Numbered from the stretch's first letter, positions 20,413-29,698 are shown. The stretch: DNA of 64,000 bases from Lithacetigena sp037446255 [NCBI: Coprothermobacterota bacterium] (GCA_037446255.1 JBBIIY010000001.1:106587-170586), one strand, 5' to 3'. A program made the numbers and translations. Notes: generated from the sequence alone by a model not told the origin.

Positions 20413-21137
20413 TAGTTAAACTCTACGGTTCAACTCACCCCGGTTATCTTAGGAAAAAAAACGAAGATTTTTATTTTATTGAAGATAATCCTTATCCTCT
20501 TATGATGGTTGCTGATGGTGTGGGCGGAGAAAGAAAAGGCGAAGTAGCTTCTGAATTAGCTTCTCAAGCAATTATTGCTCACCTGTATAATTACCTAAAA
20601 AGTGATTTATCCAGAAATAAAGTGAACCTGTTATTAAAGGAAATATTTGATAAAGTCAACCTATTAGTATATAAAGCTGGTAAAGGGAGTCCAGATTTCC
20701 ACGGAATGTGTACCACTCTGACTCTTTCATTGATCTATAATAAAAAACTTTTTGTCGCCCATATTGGAGATTCCCAGGCTTTCATTATCAGGAATAACCG
20801 TATTACTACTCTTACAAAACTGCATACTTTGGCCAATTCTATGAAAATTAAATCAGAAGATCATCCCTACAGTCATGTTCTAACCCAGGTTATCGGGCAA
20901 AAGAAATCTCTTTTGGTTGAATCCCGGTCTGTTGTACTCAACAAAAAAGATATCATTCTTCTGTGTACTGATGGTTTGGGAAAATATGTGTCGCCCAGAG
21001 AAATAAAAAAAATAGCCATTAGCTCTGATGTTCACGATCTTCCAGAATTGTTGATTGGGGCTGCTTTAGCCAGGGGAGGTCACGATAATATTACCGTGGC
21101 TGTTGGTATTGTTGAGGAACTTGAGAATAATGAGTGA
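20409..21137 (+). CDS. PP2C family Ser/Thr protein phosphatase
   Basis: This 242-residue PPM/PP2C phosphatase carries the expected motifs: KNEDF near residue 17, VADGVGGERKGE, HIGDSQAF, LLCTDGL and the C-terminal GGHDNITV. These aspartates bind two metal ions. It overlaps the trxB-like gene by 4 bp (GTGA) and the kinase gene by 8 bp. It is most likely the counterpart of that kinase, as in the PrpC-PrkC pair of Bacillota. The GTG start at 20409 is chosen for the overlap architecture. Confidence 0.94.
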   Translation: MIVKLYGSTHPGYLRKKNEDFYFIEDNPYPLMMVADGVGGERKGEVASELASQAIIAHLYNYLKSDLSRNKVNLLLKEIFDKVNLLVYKAGKGSPDFHGMCTTLTLSLIYNKKLFVAHIGDSQAFIIRNNRITTLTKLHTLANSMKIKSEDHPYSHVLTQVIGQKKSLLVESRSVVLNKKDIILLCTDGLGKYVSPREIKKIAISSDVHDLPELLIGAALARGGHDNITVAVGIVEELENNE

Positions 21138-23154
21138 TTATATAGGTAAATATAAAATAATCAGAGAGCTGGGTTCTGGTAGTATGGGAATAGTGTTTCT
21201 GGTAGAAGATGAAGAAAAACAAGCTTTATTTGCTCTTAAAAAAATGAAACCTATCCATTTCCTTGATGGATTTAAGATTAATAGATTTGAAAATGAAGCT
21301 CAACTGATATCTCAACTTAACCATCCAAACATTGTCAAAGTATTAGATTTTGGAAAAGAAAACGGGATTCCCTTTCTTGTTATGGAGTATATGGATGGAG
21401 GGTCACTCAGTGATCTACTTACTTTTGGTGTAATGGGCATACCACATGCAGTTTATTTAATATCAACAATTATGGAGGGTTTGAAATATGCCCATTCTGT
21501 TGGTATAAGACATGCAGATTTGAAAACCAGCAATATATTATTAAAGAAAGATGGTCAGGTTAAAATTACTGATTTTGGATTAGCAACTATTGTAGTAACC
21601 TCTGATAGGATGGGAACCCCAGCTTATATGGCTCCAGAACTCATTACCAATGATAAAGTTGACCAGAGAGCAGACATTTACTCTTTAGGAGTAATTCTCT
21701 ACGAAATAACCACTGGAAAATTACCTTTTCAGGGTAAAACCGCATATGAGGTTTTACAGAAACATTTAAAAGAAAGACCATTACCACCCTCAAGTATTAT
21801 TCCTAACTACCCCAGGGAGTTAGAAGATATAATTTGTAAAACTCTTAAAAAAGACCCTGAAGAACGGTATTCCTCAGTTAAAGAAATGATGACTGATTTT
21901 AATAAACTCCCTACAAATATGAAATCTCCAGGTTCATCCTTTGGAATTGAGCTGTCTTTAAAAACTTTTCCCGAAAAAGCTGAAATATATTACGATAATA
22001 TATATAGAGGTCTTACCCCTGTTAAATTACTGGATTTGCTTCCCGGTGAAGGTTCTTTGTTGATAAAAAAATATGGCTATCAGGACATTATTCAAAAATT
22101 TAATTTTAAATCTCCTGCCTCTATCAACTTGAATTACCGCTTGAAATCCTATAATTTGCCTCTTTATGAGATAGACCTGGGGAATATTCCTGCATGCAAT
22201 TTCTGTTTAATGGATAACTCTCTATTGGTGGGAGCCAGACACGGTGAATTGATAGAAGTGGATCTGGATTCCGGGTCAATCATTTCCAGTATTTTTGTAG
22301 GTGGTGAATTTACCAAAAGCGTTACTTGTATAGATGGGTTTGTGGTTTTAAGCTTTAAAGATGGCAGGATTGCTTTTTTGAGAACATCTAATATTCCTCC
22401 TTATTTAAAGGGAAGCAGTATTTATAAATTGTTTAACCCGGGAGAAACTATAGCAGGAGAAATATTATCAAATTATTCAAGAGTTTATATTGGAACAGAT
22501 AACGGTAGTTTGTACTGCCTTAAGTCTTCTTCAGGAGAAAGTGTATTCAAGCGCGTTTATGATATTCCTTTAAAAGAAATTCATTTATTTCCCCAAAACG
22601 ATATTATTTATTTATCTTTTTATAATGGGTTATTTAAAGCTCTTGATAGTTTATTGGGAGAAGAAATCTGGACTCTGGAAACTACCAGTTCTTATTATTT
22701 AACTCCAATATTTCATGAGGGGAAAGTGATTCTTGTTTCTAAAGAGGGTATTATTTATTACCTTTCAGCTAAAGATGGTAAGATTATCTTCAGGCATTAC
22801 CTGAACAAACAGGTGAAGTCAATAGTAGCCTTAGATGAAAACAATATATATTTATATACTTCCAATGGAACTCTGATATCTGTAAATATTATCCGTCAGC
22901 AGTTTTTATGGGAAACCCGTATGACCTCTAAAAGTTCACTTACTACTACAGTTTGCTATCCTGGGCATATTGTAGACCAGGTCATTAATCTCATACTCGG
23001 TTCCGGGTTATGGATTAAAATTGATAAAGTAAACGGTAGAGTTCTATTTGAGCATGATTTTGGTGTCGCTGTTAATACTAAACCAATTGAAAAAAACGGT
23101 ATTTTTTACCTTATTGATGATTCAGGTAAGCTTTATGCTATTCCTCTTACCTGA
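21130..23154 (+). CDS. Ser/Thr protein kinase with PEGA-like domain and beta-propeller
   Basis: This 674-residue protein has an N-terminal kinase domain (residues 8-268): glycine loop GSGSMG at 15-20, ATP-binding Lys37, catalytic loop HADLKTSN at 128-135, DFG at 148-150 and APE at 168-170. The catalytic loop reads HAD where HRD is usual, so it is a non-RD type kinase. Residues about 277-345 look like a PEGA domain and 350-674 like repeated PQQ/WD-type beta-propeller blades. No membrane helix is seen, unlike PrkC. ATG 21130 overlaps the phosphatase gene by 8 bp. The propeller probably senses or binds a partner; that is inference. Confidence 0.88.
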   Translation: MSDYIGKYKIIRELGSGSMGIVFLVEDEEKQALFALKKMKPIHFLDGFKINRFENEAQLISQLNHPNIVKVLDFGKENGIPFLVMEYMDGGSLSDLLTFGVMGIPHAVYLISTIMEGLKYAHSVGIRHADLKTSNILLKKDGQVKITDFGLATIVVTSDRMGTPAYMAPELITNDKVDQRADIYSLGVILYEITTGKLPFQGKTAYEVLQKHLKERPLPPSSIIPNYPRELEDIICKTLKKDPEERYSSVKEMMTDFNKLPTNMKSPGSSFGIELSLKTFPEKAEIYYDNIYRGLTPVKLLDLLPGEGSLLIKKYGYQDIIQKFNFKSPASINLNYRLKSYNLPLYEIDLGNIPACNFCLMDNSLLVGARHGELIEVDLDSGSIISSIFVGGEFTKSVTCIDGFVVLSFKDGRIAFLRTSNIPPYLKGSSIYKLFNPGETIAGEILSNYSRVYIGTDNGSLYCLKSSSGESVFKRVYDIPLKEIHLFPQNDIIYLSFYNGLFKALDSLLGEEIWTLETTSSYYLTPIFHEGKVILVSKEGIIYYLSAKDGKIIFRHYLNKQVKSIVALDENNIYLYTSNGTLISVNIIRQQFLWETRMTSKSSLTTTVCYPGHIVDQVINLILGSGLWIKIDKVNGRVLFEHDFGVAVNTKPIEKNGIFYLIDDSGKLYAIPLT

Positions 23155-23180
23155 TATTTTTAAATGGAGGCATATTTTTA

Positions 23181-24452
23181 ATGGGAATACTTATAAAAGG
23201 GACTTTCTTGGTTCAATCTTCGGGGAAATTGGAAAAAAAAGATGTTTATCTTAAAGAAGATAAAATAGAATCTATCGCCAACACGCTTCACGCTTATGAA
23301 AATGATAAGATTATTGATGGCAGCAATAAATTATTGGTACCAGGCTTAGCTAACTGCCATACTCATCTCTCTATGACTCTCTTAAGAGGTATCGCAGATG
23401 ATATACCCTTGAAACAATGGTTGGAGAATGAGATCTGGCCTGTTGAAGAAAAATTAAAACCCGAAGATGTTTACTGGGGAGCCATGTTGGGTATTGCCGA
23501 AATGATTAAGGGAGGTACAACTGTTTTTGCGGATATGTATTTTCCCGAAGATGAGGTAGCTAAAGCTGTGGCAGAAACAGGCATAAGGGCTTGCCTGGCA
23601 CCGGGTTTAATTTACCATAATCCTGAAAATGGTGAAAAAAAACTAAAGGAAAATATTAATTTTATCAAGAAATGGGAAGGTTGGAAGAACTTAATTACTA
23701 CAGCTTTTGGACCTCATGCTCTTTATACCTGTCCTCCAGAGTATATAAGAGAGATCGTAAAGGAAGCCAGTAAATTAAATGTTTTAGTGCACTTTCATTT
23801 CCTGGAAGCCGCCTGGGAAAGAGATTATTGTATAAAAAACTATGGATTGAATCCCTTAGATTTCTTTAAACAAGCACATTTATTTGATACTCATACCTTG
23901 ATCGCCCATGGGGTGCACCTCACCCTGGAAGAGTCTTGTGAGTTGTCACCATATAAAATTTATCTTGCTCATAATCCTACCAGTAACCTGAAATTGTCTT
24001 CTGGAATAGCTCCTATTTCAGGGTTTTTAAAAAATGGCTTAAAACTTGTACTGGGGACTGATGGTACAGCCTCCAATAATGATCTGGATATGTGGGAAGA
24101 AGGAAGATTAATGAGCTTTATCCAGAAAGGTGTTTCAGGTGACCCAACAGTATTAAATGCCAAGCAGTCATATAAAATAATGACAGAGAATGGGTATTAT
24201 GCTTTAAAATTGAAAGGTGGAAAAATTGAAGAGGGGTATCTGGCTGATTTAATCCTCATTGATTTAAATGCGCCTCACCTTACGCCTATTTACAATGGGT
24301 TCTCCCACCTGGTTTATGTAGTACATCCCGAAGATGTAAAAACCACCATTGTTGGTGGCAAAATACTCATGCATGATAGAGAATTACTGACCATTGATGA
24401 AGAAAAAGTTTTAGGTAAAGTTAGAGATATTGCGAGGAGGTTAAAGCAATGA
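23181..24452 (+). CDS. mtaD: 5'-methylthioadenosine / S-adenosylhomocysteine deaminase
   Basis: This 423-residue amidohydrolase is of the MTA/SAH deaminase family. The metal site residues are seen in NCHTHLSMTLLRG near residue 60, HFHFLEA, a later IAHGVHL, and LGTDGTASNNDLD. It converts methylthioadenosine to methylthioinosine and related adenosines to inosines. The gene overlaps mtnP by 4 bp, so product and next enzyme are coupled. A related second gene is at 31133-32428. Exact substrate range cannot be decided from sequence. Confidence 0.9.
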   Translation: MGILIKGTFLVQSSGKLEKKDVYLKEDKIESIANTLHAYENDKIIDGSNKLLVPGLANCHTHLSMTLLRGIADDIPLKQWLENEIWPVEEKLKPEDVYWGAMLGIAEMIKGGTTVFADMYFPEDEVAKAVAETGIRACLAPGLIYHNPENGEKKLKENINFIKKWEGWKNLITTAFGPHALYTCPPEYIREIVKEASKLNVLVHFHFLEAAWERDYCIKNYGLNPLDFFKQAHLFDTHTLIAHGVHLTLEESCELSPYKIYLAHNPTSNLKLSSGIAPISGFLKNGLKLVLGTDGTASNNDLDMWEEGRLMSFIQKGVSGDPTVLNAKQSYKIMTENGYYALKLKGGKIEEGYLADLILIDLNAPHLTPIYNGFSHLVYVVHPEDVKTTIVGGKILMHDRELLTIDEEKVLGKVRDIARRLKQ

Positions 24453-25237
24453 AAATTGGAATAATTGGTGGAACAGGGGTTTATGCCCTGGAGCATATAG
24501 AAAACCCGCTGGAGATAAAAATTGATACTCCTTTTGGTACAATTTCTCCCAGCGTAGGTATTTATGATGATATGGAGGTAGCTTTCCTTCCTAGGCACGG
24601 GTCAGCTCATTCCATACCCCCGCATAAGGTAAATTATCGGGCCAATATCTATGGTTTAACTAAATGGGGTGCTCAATATGTATTTTCTACTGCCGCTTGC
24701 GGTTCTTTAAAAAAAGATTTTGGACCCGGACACCTGGTGGTTTTGAGTGACTTTTTAGATTTTACCAAAGGCAGGACCTCTACTTTTTATGAAGGTGGGG
24801 ATGATGAGGTAGTTCATATTGATGTTTCCGAACCTTATTGTCCTATCTTGAGAAAGATTGCATATCTTTCAGGTATGGAGCTTAAATTACCCATACATTC
24901 TTCTGGGATTTATGCATGTTTTGAAGGTCCCAGATTTGAAACTCCTGCAGAAATAAGAGCTTGTCAGGTTCTAGGTGCAGAGTTGGTGGGAATGACCAAT
25001 GTTCCTGAAGTTGTATTAGCCCGTGAAGCAGGTTTACATTACGTAACCATTGCCATATCCACAAATTATGCTGCTGGAATCTCCTCTACTCCCTTAAGTC
25101 ATGAAGAGGTTTTAGGGGTAATGAAAACTGCAGGCGATGCGGTAACTAACCTGATTTTTAGCTCTATCAAAAAGGTTAAAACAATTAAAGAGATTTGCAG
25201 TTGTGAAGAACATAAAAAAAGATTGCCAGGGTTATAG
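24449..25237 (+). CDS. mtnP: Methylthio-nucleoside phosphorylase (MTAP/MTIP family)
   Basis: This 262-residue nucleoside phosphorylase has the family start IGIIGGTGVYALEHIE, the phosphate site region PRHGSAHSIPPHKVNYRAN and the GMTNVPEVVLAREAG segment. It releases the purine base and makes methylthioribose-1-phosphate, the substrate of MtnA. In the base-binding loop it reads ISTNYAAG where MTA phosphorylases have TDYD, so it probably prefers methylthioinosine made by MtaD (see findings). It lies between mtaD and mtnA with overlaps of 4 and 35 bp. Confidence 0.9.
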   Translation: MKIGIIGGTGVYALEHIENPLEIKIDTPFGTISPSVGIYDDMEVAFLPRHGSAHSIPPHKVNYRANIYGLTKWGAQYVFSTAACGSLKKDFGPGHLVVLSDFLDFTKGRTSTFYEGGDDEVVHIDVSEPYCPILRKIAYLSGMELKLPIHSSGIYACFEGPRFETPAEIRACQVLGAELVGMTNVPEVVLAREAGLHYVTIAISTNYAAGISSTPLSHEEVLGVMKTAGDAVTNLIFSSIKKVKTIKEICSCEEHKKRLPGL

Positions 25238-26249
25238 TCTTGATGGCATCAGAATATTCCCCGATAGAACAGAGATTCTAAATCAACTCCTGTTACCCTT
25301 TATTGAAGAGTGGATAATTGCTTCTAATTATCGGGAAGTGGTTAAAGCCATTAGAGATATGGTTATTAGAGGAGCTCCCATAATTGGCGCTGCTGGAGCT
25401 ATAGCTATGTATCTGGCAGTTTTGGAGGGTGTAGGGAAACAGAATATTCTTCAACATCTCAACCATGCCTATCAGGAGATTATAAAGGCTAGACCTACCG
25501 CTCGTGAACTTACTTGTAGAACAGATGAAGTATATATAGCTGCTGAACAAAATATTTTATCTGGTAATGACTCTTTTTTAGCAGAAGAAGCCTATAAAGT
25601 TGTGTTAAAGATTTTTAGAGAAGGAATAGAATCTACCGAGCAAATAATTGAAAAGGGAGTATCTCTTTTTACTAAAAAAAGCAGTATTTTAACCCATTGT
25701 AATACTGGAAGCCTGGCAGTGTTAGGGCGGGGTACAGCTTTAGGAATTATTAAGGAGGCTTTTAAGAGAGGACTGGTTAATATGGTTTATACTGATGAAA
25801 CCAGGCCTTTTCTTCAAGGTTCAAGGTTAACCAGTTATGAATTGAATAAAGAGGGCATACCCCATAGAATTATTGTTGATAGTTCTGCTCCTTACCTGAT
25901 AAGTAAAGGGCTGACGGACATGGTAATTGTCGGAGCGGACAGGATATCCTCTAATTTTGATGTTGCTAATAAAATCGGGACTTATTCTCTAGCCTTAGCC
26001 GCTCACCATCATAAAATCCCTTTTTATGTGGCTGCACCTATAGTAACTATTGACCATCAGTTAAAATCTGGTGAAGAAATTATTGTTGAAGAAAGAAGCG
26101 GAAATGAAGTGCTTTTTTTGAACGAGACTAGAATTGCCCCTGAAGGGGCGAGTGCTTTGAACTATTCTTTTGATATAACTCCCTCTAACTTTATAACTGC
26201 TATTATTACTGAAAAGGGTATAATTTACCCAGAAAAATATTTTAAATGA
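25203..26249 (+). CDS. mtnA: Methylthioribose-1-phosphate isomerase
   Basis: This 348-residue enzyme isomerises methylthioribose-1-phosphate to methylthioribulose-1-phosphate. It belongs to the eIF2B-related family and shows VIRGAPIIGAAGA near residue 56, the catalytic-cysteine region ILTHCNTGSLA and MVIVGADRISSN with the conserved Asp. The GTG start at 25203 overlaps mtnP by 35 bp; no better start exists before the conserved N-terminal region. No later methionine-salvage genes (mtnB, mtnC, mtnD) are in the window, so the product may go to another pathway such as the dihydroxyacetone phosphate shunt. Confidence 0.93.
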   Translation: MKNIKKDCQGYSLDGIRIFPDRTEILNQLLLPFIEEWIIASNYREVVKAIRDMVIRGAPIIGAAGAIAMYLAVLEGVGKQNILQHLNHAYQEIIKARPTARELTCRTDEVYIAAEQNILSGNDSFLAEEAYKVVLKIFREGIESTEQIIEKGVSLFTKKSSILTHCNTGSLAVLGRGTALGIIKEAFKRGLVNMVYTDETRPFLQGSRLTSYELNKEGIPHRIIVDSSAPYLISKGLTDMVIVGADRISSNFDVANKIGTYSLALAAHHHKIPFYVAAPIVTIDHQLKSGEEIIVEERSGNEVLFLNETRIAPEGASALNYSFDITPSNFITAIITEKGIIYPEKYFK

Positions 26250-26261
26250 GGTAAAAATTTA

Positions 26262-26678
26262 ATGGTTATTTTTGAGTATTTGTATAATTCGTTTCTGAGG
26301 TTTTTCCCAACACTTTTAATGGTTTCCACTCTAATCATCGGGTATCAGTTTTTTCGCGTATCTTATGAAATGCACAAAAATAAAATTAATAGGGAAAGAA
26401 GCGTTTTTTATATGGGAGTAATTCTATACCTGGTCTTCTTTTATCTTTTTTTTATGGAAATAAGGTTGGATGCAATAATAAATCCCTCCTGGCTGCCATT
26501 TTTCTACCTTTTATGCTCTTTATTCTGGTGGCTTGCTTCTTTGATAACCGAAAAGTATCTACCGAGCATGTTTTGTATTGATATACCACTTCATGTGGCT
26601 AATAGTTTAATTTCCCGGATGGTGTTTTTTCTATCCTTAGTACTTATATTTATTAAAATTGTTTTTAGTATTTTTTAA
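26262..26678 (+). CDS. Small membrane protein of unknown function
   Basis: I do not recognise this 138-residue protein. It has about four hydrophobic segments (residues about 10-30, 48-68, 76-94 and 114-136), separated by short charged stretches. It starts 12 nt after mtnA and ends 23 nt before nagA on the same strand, so it is probably part of this operon. Its function cannot be inferred. It may be a lineage-specific protein. Confidence 0.7.
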   Translation: MVIFEYLYNSFLRFFPTLLMVSTLIIGYQFFRVSYEMHKNKINRERSVFYMGVILYLVFFYLFFMEIRLDAIINPSWLPFFYLLCSLFWWLASLITEKYLPSMFCIDIPLHVANSLISRMVFFLSLVLIFIKIVFSIF

Positions 26679-26701
26679 TCATTTTAATCAGGAGGTATAC
26701 C

Positions 26702-27841
26702 TTGAATAAATATTTTTATGGTCAGATTTATACTCCGGAATATTATGGTTTAGGAAGGATAATTATTGATGATAGCATCATCACTTCCATAACTTTGAAT
26801 AAAACACCTCCCCGCCAGGAATTTTCCGGAGGGGTTGATTGTATTATAGCACCTGGATATATAGACCTTCATATCCACGGTGCTCTAGGTCATGATGTAA
26901 TTGAAGGCACACCCGAAGCCTTTAATGCTATTTCAAGGTTTGAAGCTTCCAGTGGGTGCACTGCATTTTTACCCACTCTACTATCTTATGATAGAAAAGT
27001 TATGTGCGCAATCATTAAAGATTACCCTGAACTTTCCAGTGGTACAAGTGGTGCCGTTCCCCTCGGATTGAATCTTGAGGGTCCTTTATTGAACCGTGAA
27101 TATCATGGGGCAATGGATCCAAGATTTTTTTGTAACAGCTCTTATGACTTGTTGATAAACATGCTATCTACAGGAGTGGTTAAGTTCATGACTGTAGCTC
27201 CCGAGCTTGATTGCGCTTTAGAGGTTATTGAGTTTATGCACCAGAAAGGTATTGCTGTGGGTTTTGGGCATAGCGGGGCTAATCTTGAAGAGGCTTCTAA
27301 GGCTCTAGTTTTAGGGTCAGCTAATCTTACACACACCTTCAATGCTATGAAATCAATTCATCATAGAGAACCAGGTCTGGTAGGCTTAGGGTTGATGGCT
27401 TCAAATTGCAAGGTTTCTTTAATAGTGGATGGAGTACATTTGCACCCACTAATTGTAGATATGATTTATAGGTTGAAAGGTAAAGAAAATACTTATCTTA
27501 TATCAGATGCGGTTTCGGGTTCGGGAATGGAACCCGGGACTTACAAATTAGGAGCTTATGAAGTAATCATTGATGAATTTTCCAGCAAGTTAGCCAAAAG
27601 CAAAACGCTTGCTGGGAGTATATTAAAAATGGATAAAGCAATTAGAAATTTTATCAGTTATACCGGAGCAAAGCTGTCTGACGCCTTCCACATAGCTTCA
27701 ACTACGCCCGCATCAGTTATTAACGATACTACCAGAGGAAAACTGGAAATTGGAAAACGAGGAGACCTGGTTATTTTAAATAAAAATCTGGAAGTTTTGC
27801 ATACCGTAGTTGGTGGAGAAACGGTATATTCTAATAAATAA
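26702..27841 (+). CDS. nagA: N-acetylglucosamine-6-phosphate deacetylase
   Basis: This 379-residue amidohydrolase deacetylates N-acetylglucosamine-6-phosphate in amino sugar recycling. Metal and catalytic motifs seen: GYIDLHIHGALG, NLEGPLL, FGHSGA, LTHTFNAM and LISDAVSGSG. The TTG start at 26702 has AGGAGGT a few nucleotides upstream. No nagB lies next to it in the window. It is last in the mtaD operon and is convergent with the EamA gene, with only 5 bp between stop codons. Confidence 0.95.
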   Translation: MNKYFYGQIYTPEYYGLGRIIIDDSIITSITLNKTPPRQEFSGGVDCIIAPGYIDLHIHGALGHDVIEGTPEAFNAISRFEASSGCTAFLPTLLSYDRKVMCAIIKDYPELSSGTSGAVPLGLNLEGPLLNREYHGAMDPRFFCNSSYDLLINMLSTGVVKFMTVAPELDCALEVIEFMHQKGIAVGFGHSGANLEEASKALVLGSANLTHTFNAMKSIHHREPGLVGLGLMASNCKVSLIVDGVHLHPLIVDMIYRLKGKENTYLISDAVSGSGMEPGTYKLGAYEVIIDEFSSKLAKSKTLAGSILKMDKAIRNFISYTGAKLSDAFHIASTTPASVINDTTRGKLEIGKRGDLVILNKNLEVLHTVVGGETVYSNK

Positions 27842-27846
27842 AATAA

Positions 27847-28704
27847 TTATTTTTTCCTGAATTCTTCATAATTAACCAACACAGTGCTGGAAACAATCAA
27901 TACTGCTCCCAAGAGGGGAATCGTGGTCAACCTTTCGCCTAAGACTAAAGCTGCAAAGATGAAACCAAATACTGGTTCTAAAAGATAGATGAAACCTGCA
28001 GAAACCGGATTAATACTTCTCTGGCAATGTATCTGTAAATAAATTGTCAGTACTGAAGCTAAAGTAGCCAGGTAGAGTACTGGTCCCAGAGAGGAAATAA
28101 AATTCATCAGGGTAGGTATCTCTAATCCCCAGATATTAGGAAGAGTGGTAAAGAGAAGAAAGCCAAGAGTAATCTCCATGGTGGGAAAACCCTTGCTTAG
28201 TCTGGGTATTAGTGAAATCTGGAAAGCATAAGCCAGGGCGCAAATTAAAACTAATATATCTCCTTTGTTAATCATAACTTTCCAACCTCCAGGCATTATT
28301 AACAAATAAAGACCTGAAGCCCCTAAAACAATACCTCCTATAACGGTGATGTTTATTTTTTTCCTGAAAAAGAGCCATTCAATAAATGGTACCAACAAAA
28401 CAGAAGTTGAAGTTATAAAAGCAGCATTTGTTGCAGTAGTGTACAATAAACCTACAGTTTGAGTTCTGAGAGCTATAAAATTCAATAATCCCAGCAACCC
28501 TCCTTTTATCAATGCCTGATAAAGGTTTTCTCTTTTTTGGAAAAATAAATAATAAGAAAATAATAATAATGTGGCAATACCGTATCTTAGAAATAGTAAA
28601 GATGCAGGGGATAGGTAATTTAAAGCTATCTTGCTGAAAGTAAAAGTTGTACCCCAGATAAGGGTTACCAGTAAAAGCCCAAGGGAAGCATTGGTTTTAG
28701 TCAA
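27847..28704 (-). CDS. EamA/DMT family transporter
   Basis: This 285-residue protein has about ten membrane helices in two EamA repeats. It shows the family signatures LIWGTTFTFSKIAL and LYTTATNAAFITSTSVLLVPFIEW in the first half and PVSAGFIYLLEPVFGFIFAALVLGE in the second. Members export or import metabolites such as amino acids; the substrate is unknown. It stands alone, convergent with nagA and divergent from pgi. Confidence 0.88.
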   Translation of the reverse strand: MTKTNASLGLLLVTLIWGTTFTFSKIALNYLSPASLLFLRYGIATLLLFSYYLFFQKRENLYQALIKGGLLGLLNFIALRTQTVGLLYTTATNAAFITSTSVLLVPFIEWLFFRKKINITVIGGIVLGASGLYLLIMPGGWKVMINKGDILVLICALAYAFQISLIPRLSKGFPTMEITLGFLLFTTLPNIWGLEIPTLMNFISSLGPVLYLATLASVLTIYLQIHCQRSINPVSAGFIYLLEPVFGFIFAALVLGERLTTIPLLGAVLIVSSTVLVNYEEFRKK

Positions 28705-28831
28705 TATTATTTAATCCTTTCCAAGTTTCCTAATATCATTTATTAATTATAAAGGCAAATGCAAACTATTTATACAAGGCATATCGGGGATTAAAATTAT
28801 TTATTTAAAAAATGGGTTTAAAAGTAAAAAC

Positions 28832-28860
28832 TTGAATATTTGAGGGTTTTGGTTTATACT
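28832..28860 (+). promoter_or_regulatory. Promoter of pgi-trpS
   Basis: TTGAAT (28832-28837), a 17-bp spacer and TATACT (28855-28860) form a good promoter 35 bp upstream of the pgi start. GGGAGG precedes the ATG. Confidence 0.75.
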
Positions 28861-28895
28861 TAAACAAATAAATTAATCGGGAGGAAATACTTATA

Positions 28896-29693
28896 ATGAC
28901 CTACGACCTGGAAAAAATTTCTGGTTTACCTTTACTACTTAATGAAGAAGGAAAGCTGAACAGCACTAATGATGGTTTTTGCCTTCCAACCCCAGCTTTG
29001 AGAAAAGTAGAGGATCTTTTGTCGGTTCTATCCTGCAATACCGATATGGATCCCTCACAAATAGCTTACTATATGTATCGTGGTATCTTTCTAAAAGAAC
29101 ATGACTGTTTATTTAAAGAAACTGGTCTTAGATATGACATAACCATTTTATTACCGGGGGTTCTTGGCAAAGAAAATGTCAAAACCTTAGGACATTACCA
29201 CTCCAGGCCTGAGTTTTCCTCATATTCCTACCCCGAGGTCTATGAAGTACTTCATGGTGAAGCACTTTATGTTTTACAGAAAAAAAATGGTGAGTCCATA
29301 TTAGATATAATTTTAGTCAAAGCTTCACCCGGTGAAAAACTTCTAGTTCCTCCCGACTATGGTCATGTAACTATTAATATTGGGAATACTCCGCTGGTCA
29401 TGAGCAATCTTATGGCTTCTAATGCTACTTCAGTTCATCGGGAATATCTGGAAAAGAAAGGTGCAGCCTACCATGTTTTTGTTGATAATAACCATGGTTT
29501 AAAGTACGATGGTAATAATAGGTATGGTCCACTTCCCTCGATTAGAGAAGTTACCCCTAAACTGAATGAATCTCTTGGTTTATTTGCTGAGTTTTCGCTT
29601 TACCAATCTTTTGTGATTGCACCTTACAGATTTAAATACCTGGTAAGCCCTCAGGAACAAGGTGATTTATTAACCCGATTCCTTAATTCATAA
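28896..29693 (+). CDS. Glucose-6-phosphate isomerase, cupin (archaeal) type
   Basis: This 265-residue protein belongs to the cupin-type phosphoglucose isomerases (PF06560), not the common PGI family. Metal ligands are seen in LGHYHSRPE, the Glu of PEVYEVLHG and the His in PPDYGHVTINIG. It interconverts glucose-6-phosphate and fructose-6-phosphate. Archaeal forms are often near 190 residues; this one has a longer N- and C-terminal part. It has its own promoter and is followed by trpS after 5 bp. Such enzymes occur in some bacteria, usually by transfer. Confidence 0.85.
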   Translation: MTYDLEKISGLPLLLNEEGKLNSTNDGFCLPTPALRKVEDLLSVLSCNTDMDPSQIAYYMYRGIFLKEHDCLFKETGLRYDITILLPGVLGKENVKTLGHYHSRPEFSSYSYPEVYEVLHGEALYVLQKKNGESILDIILVKASPGEKLLVPPDYGHVTINIGNTPLVMSNLMASNATSVHREYLEKKGAAYHVFVDNNHGLKYDGNNRYGPLPSIREVTPKLNESLGLFAEFSLYQSFVIAPYRFKYLVSPQEQGDLLTRFLNS

Positions 29694-29698
29694 TCTAA

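Noticed and set aside
21130-23154. Pseudokinase reading of the HAD kinase
   Set aside because: The ATP-binding Lys, catalytic Asp, DFG and APE motifs are all present, so loss of activity is not supported by the HRD to HAD change alone.
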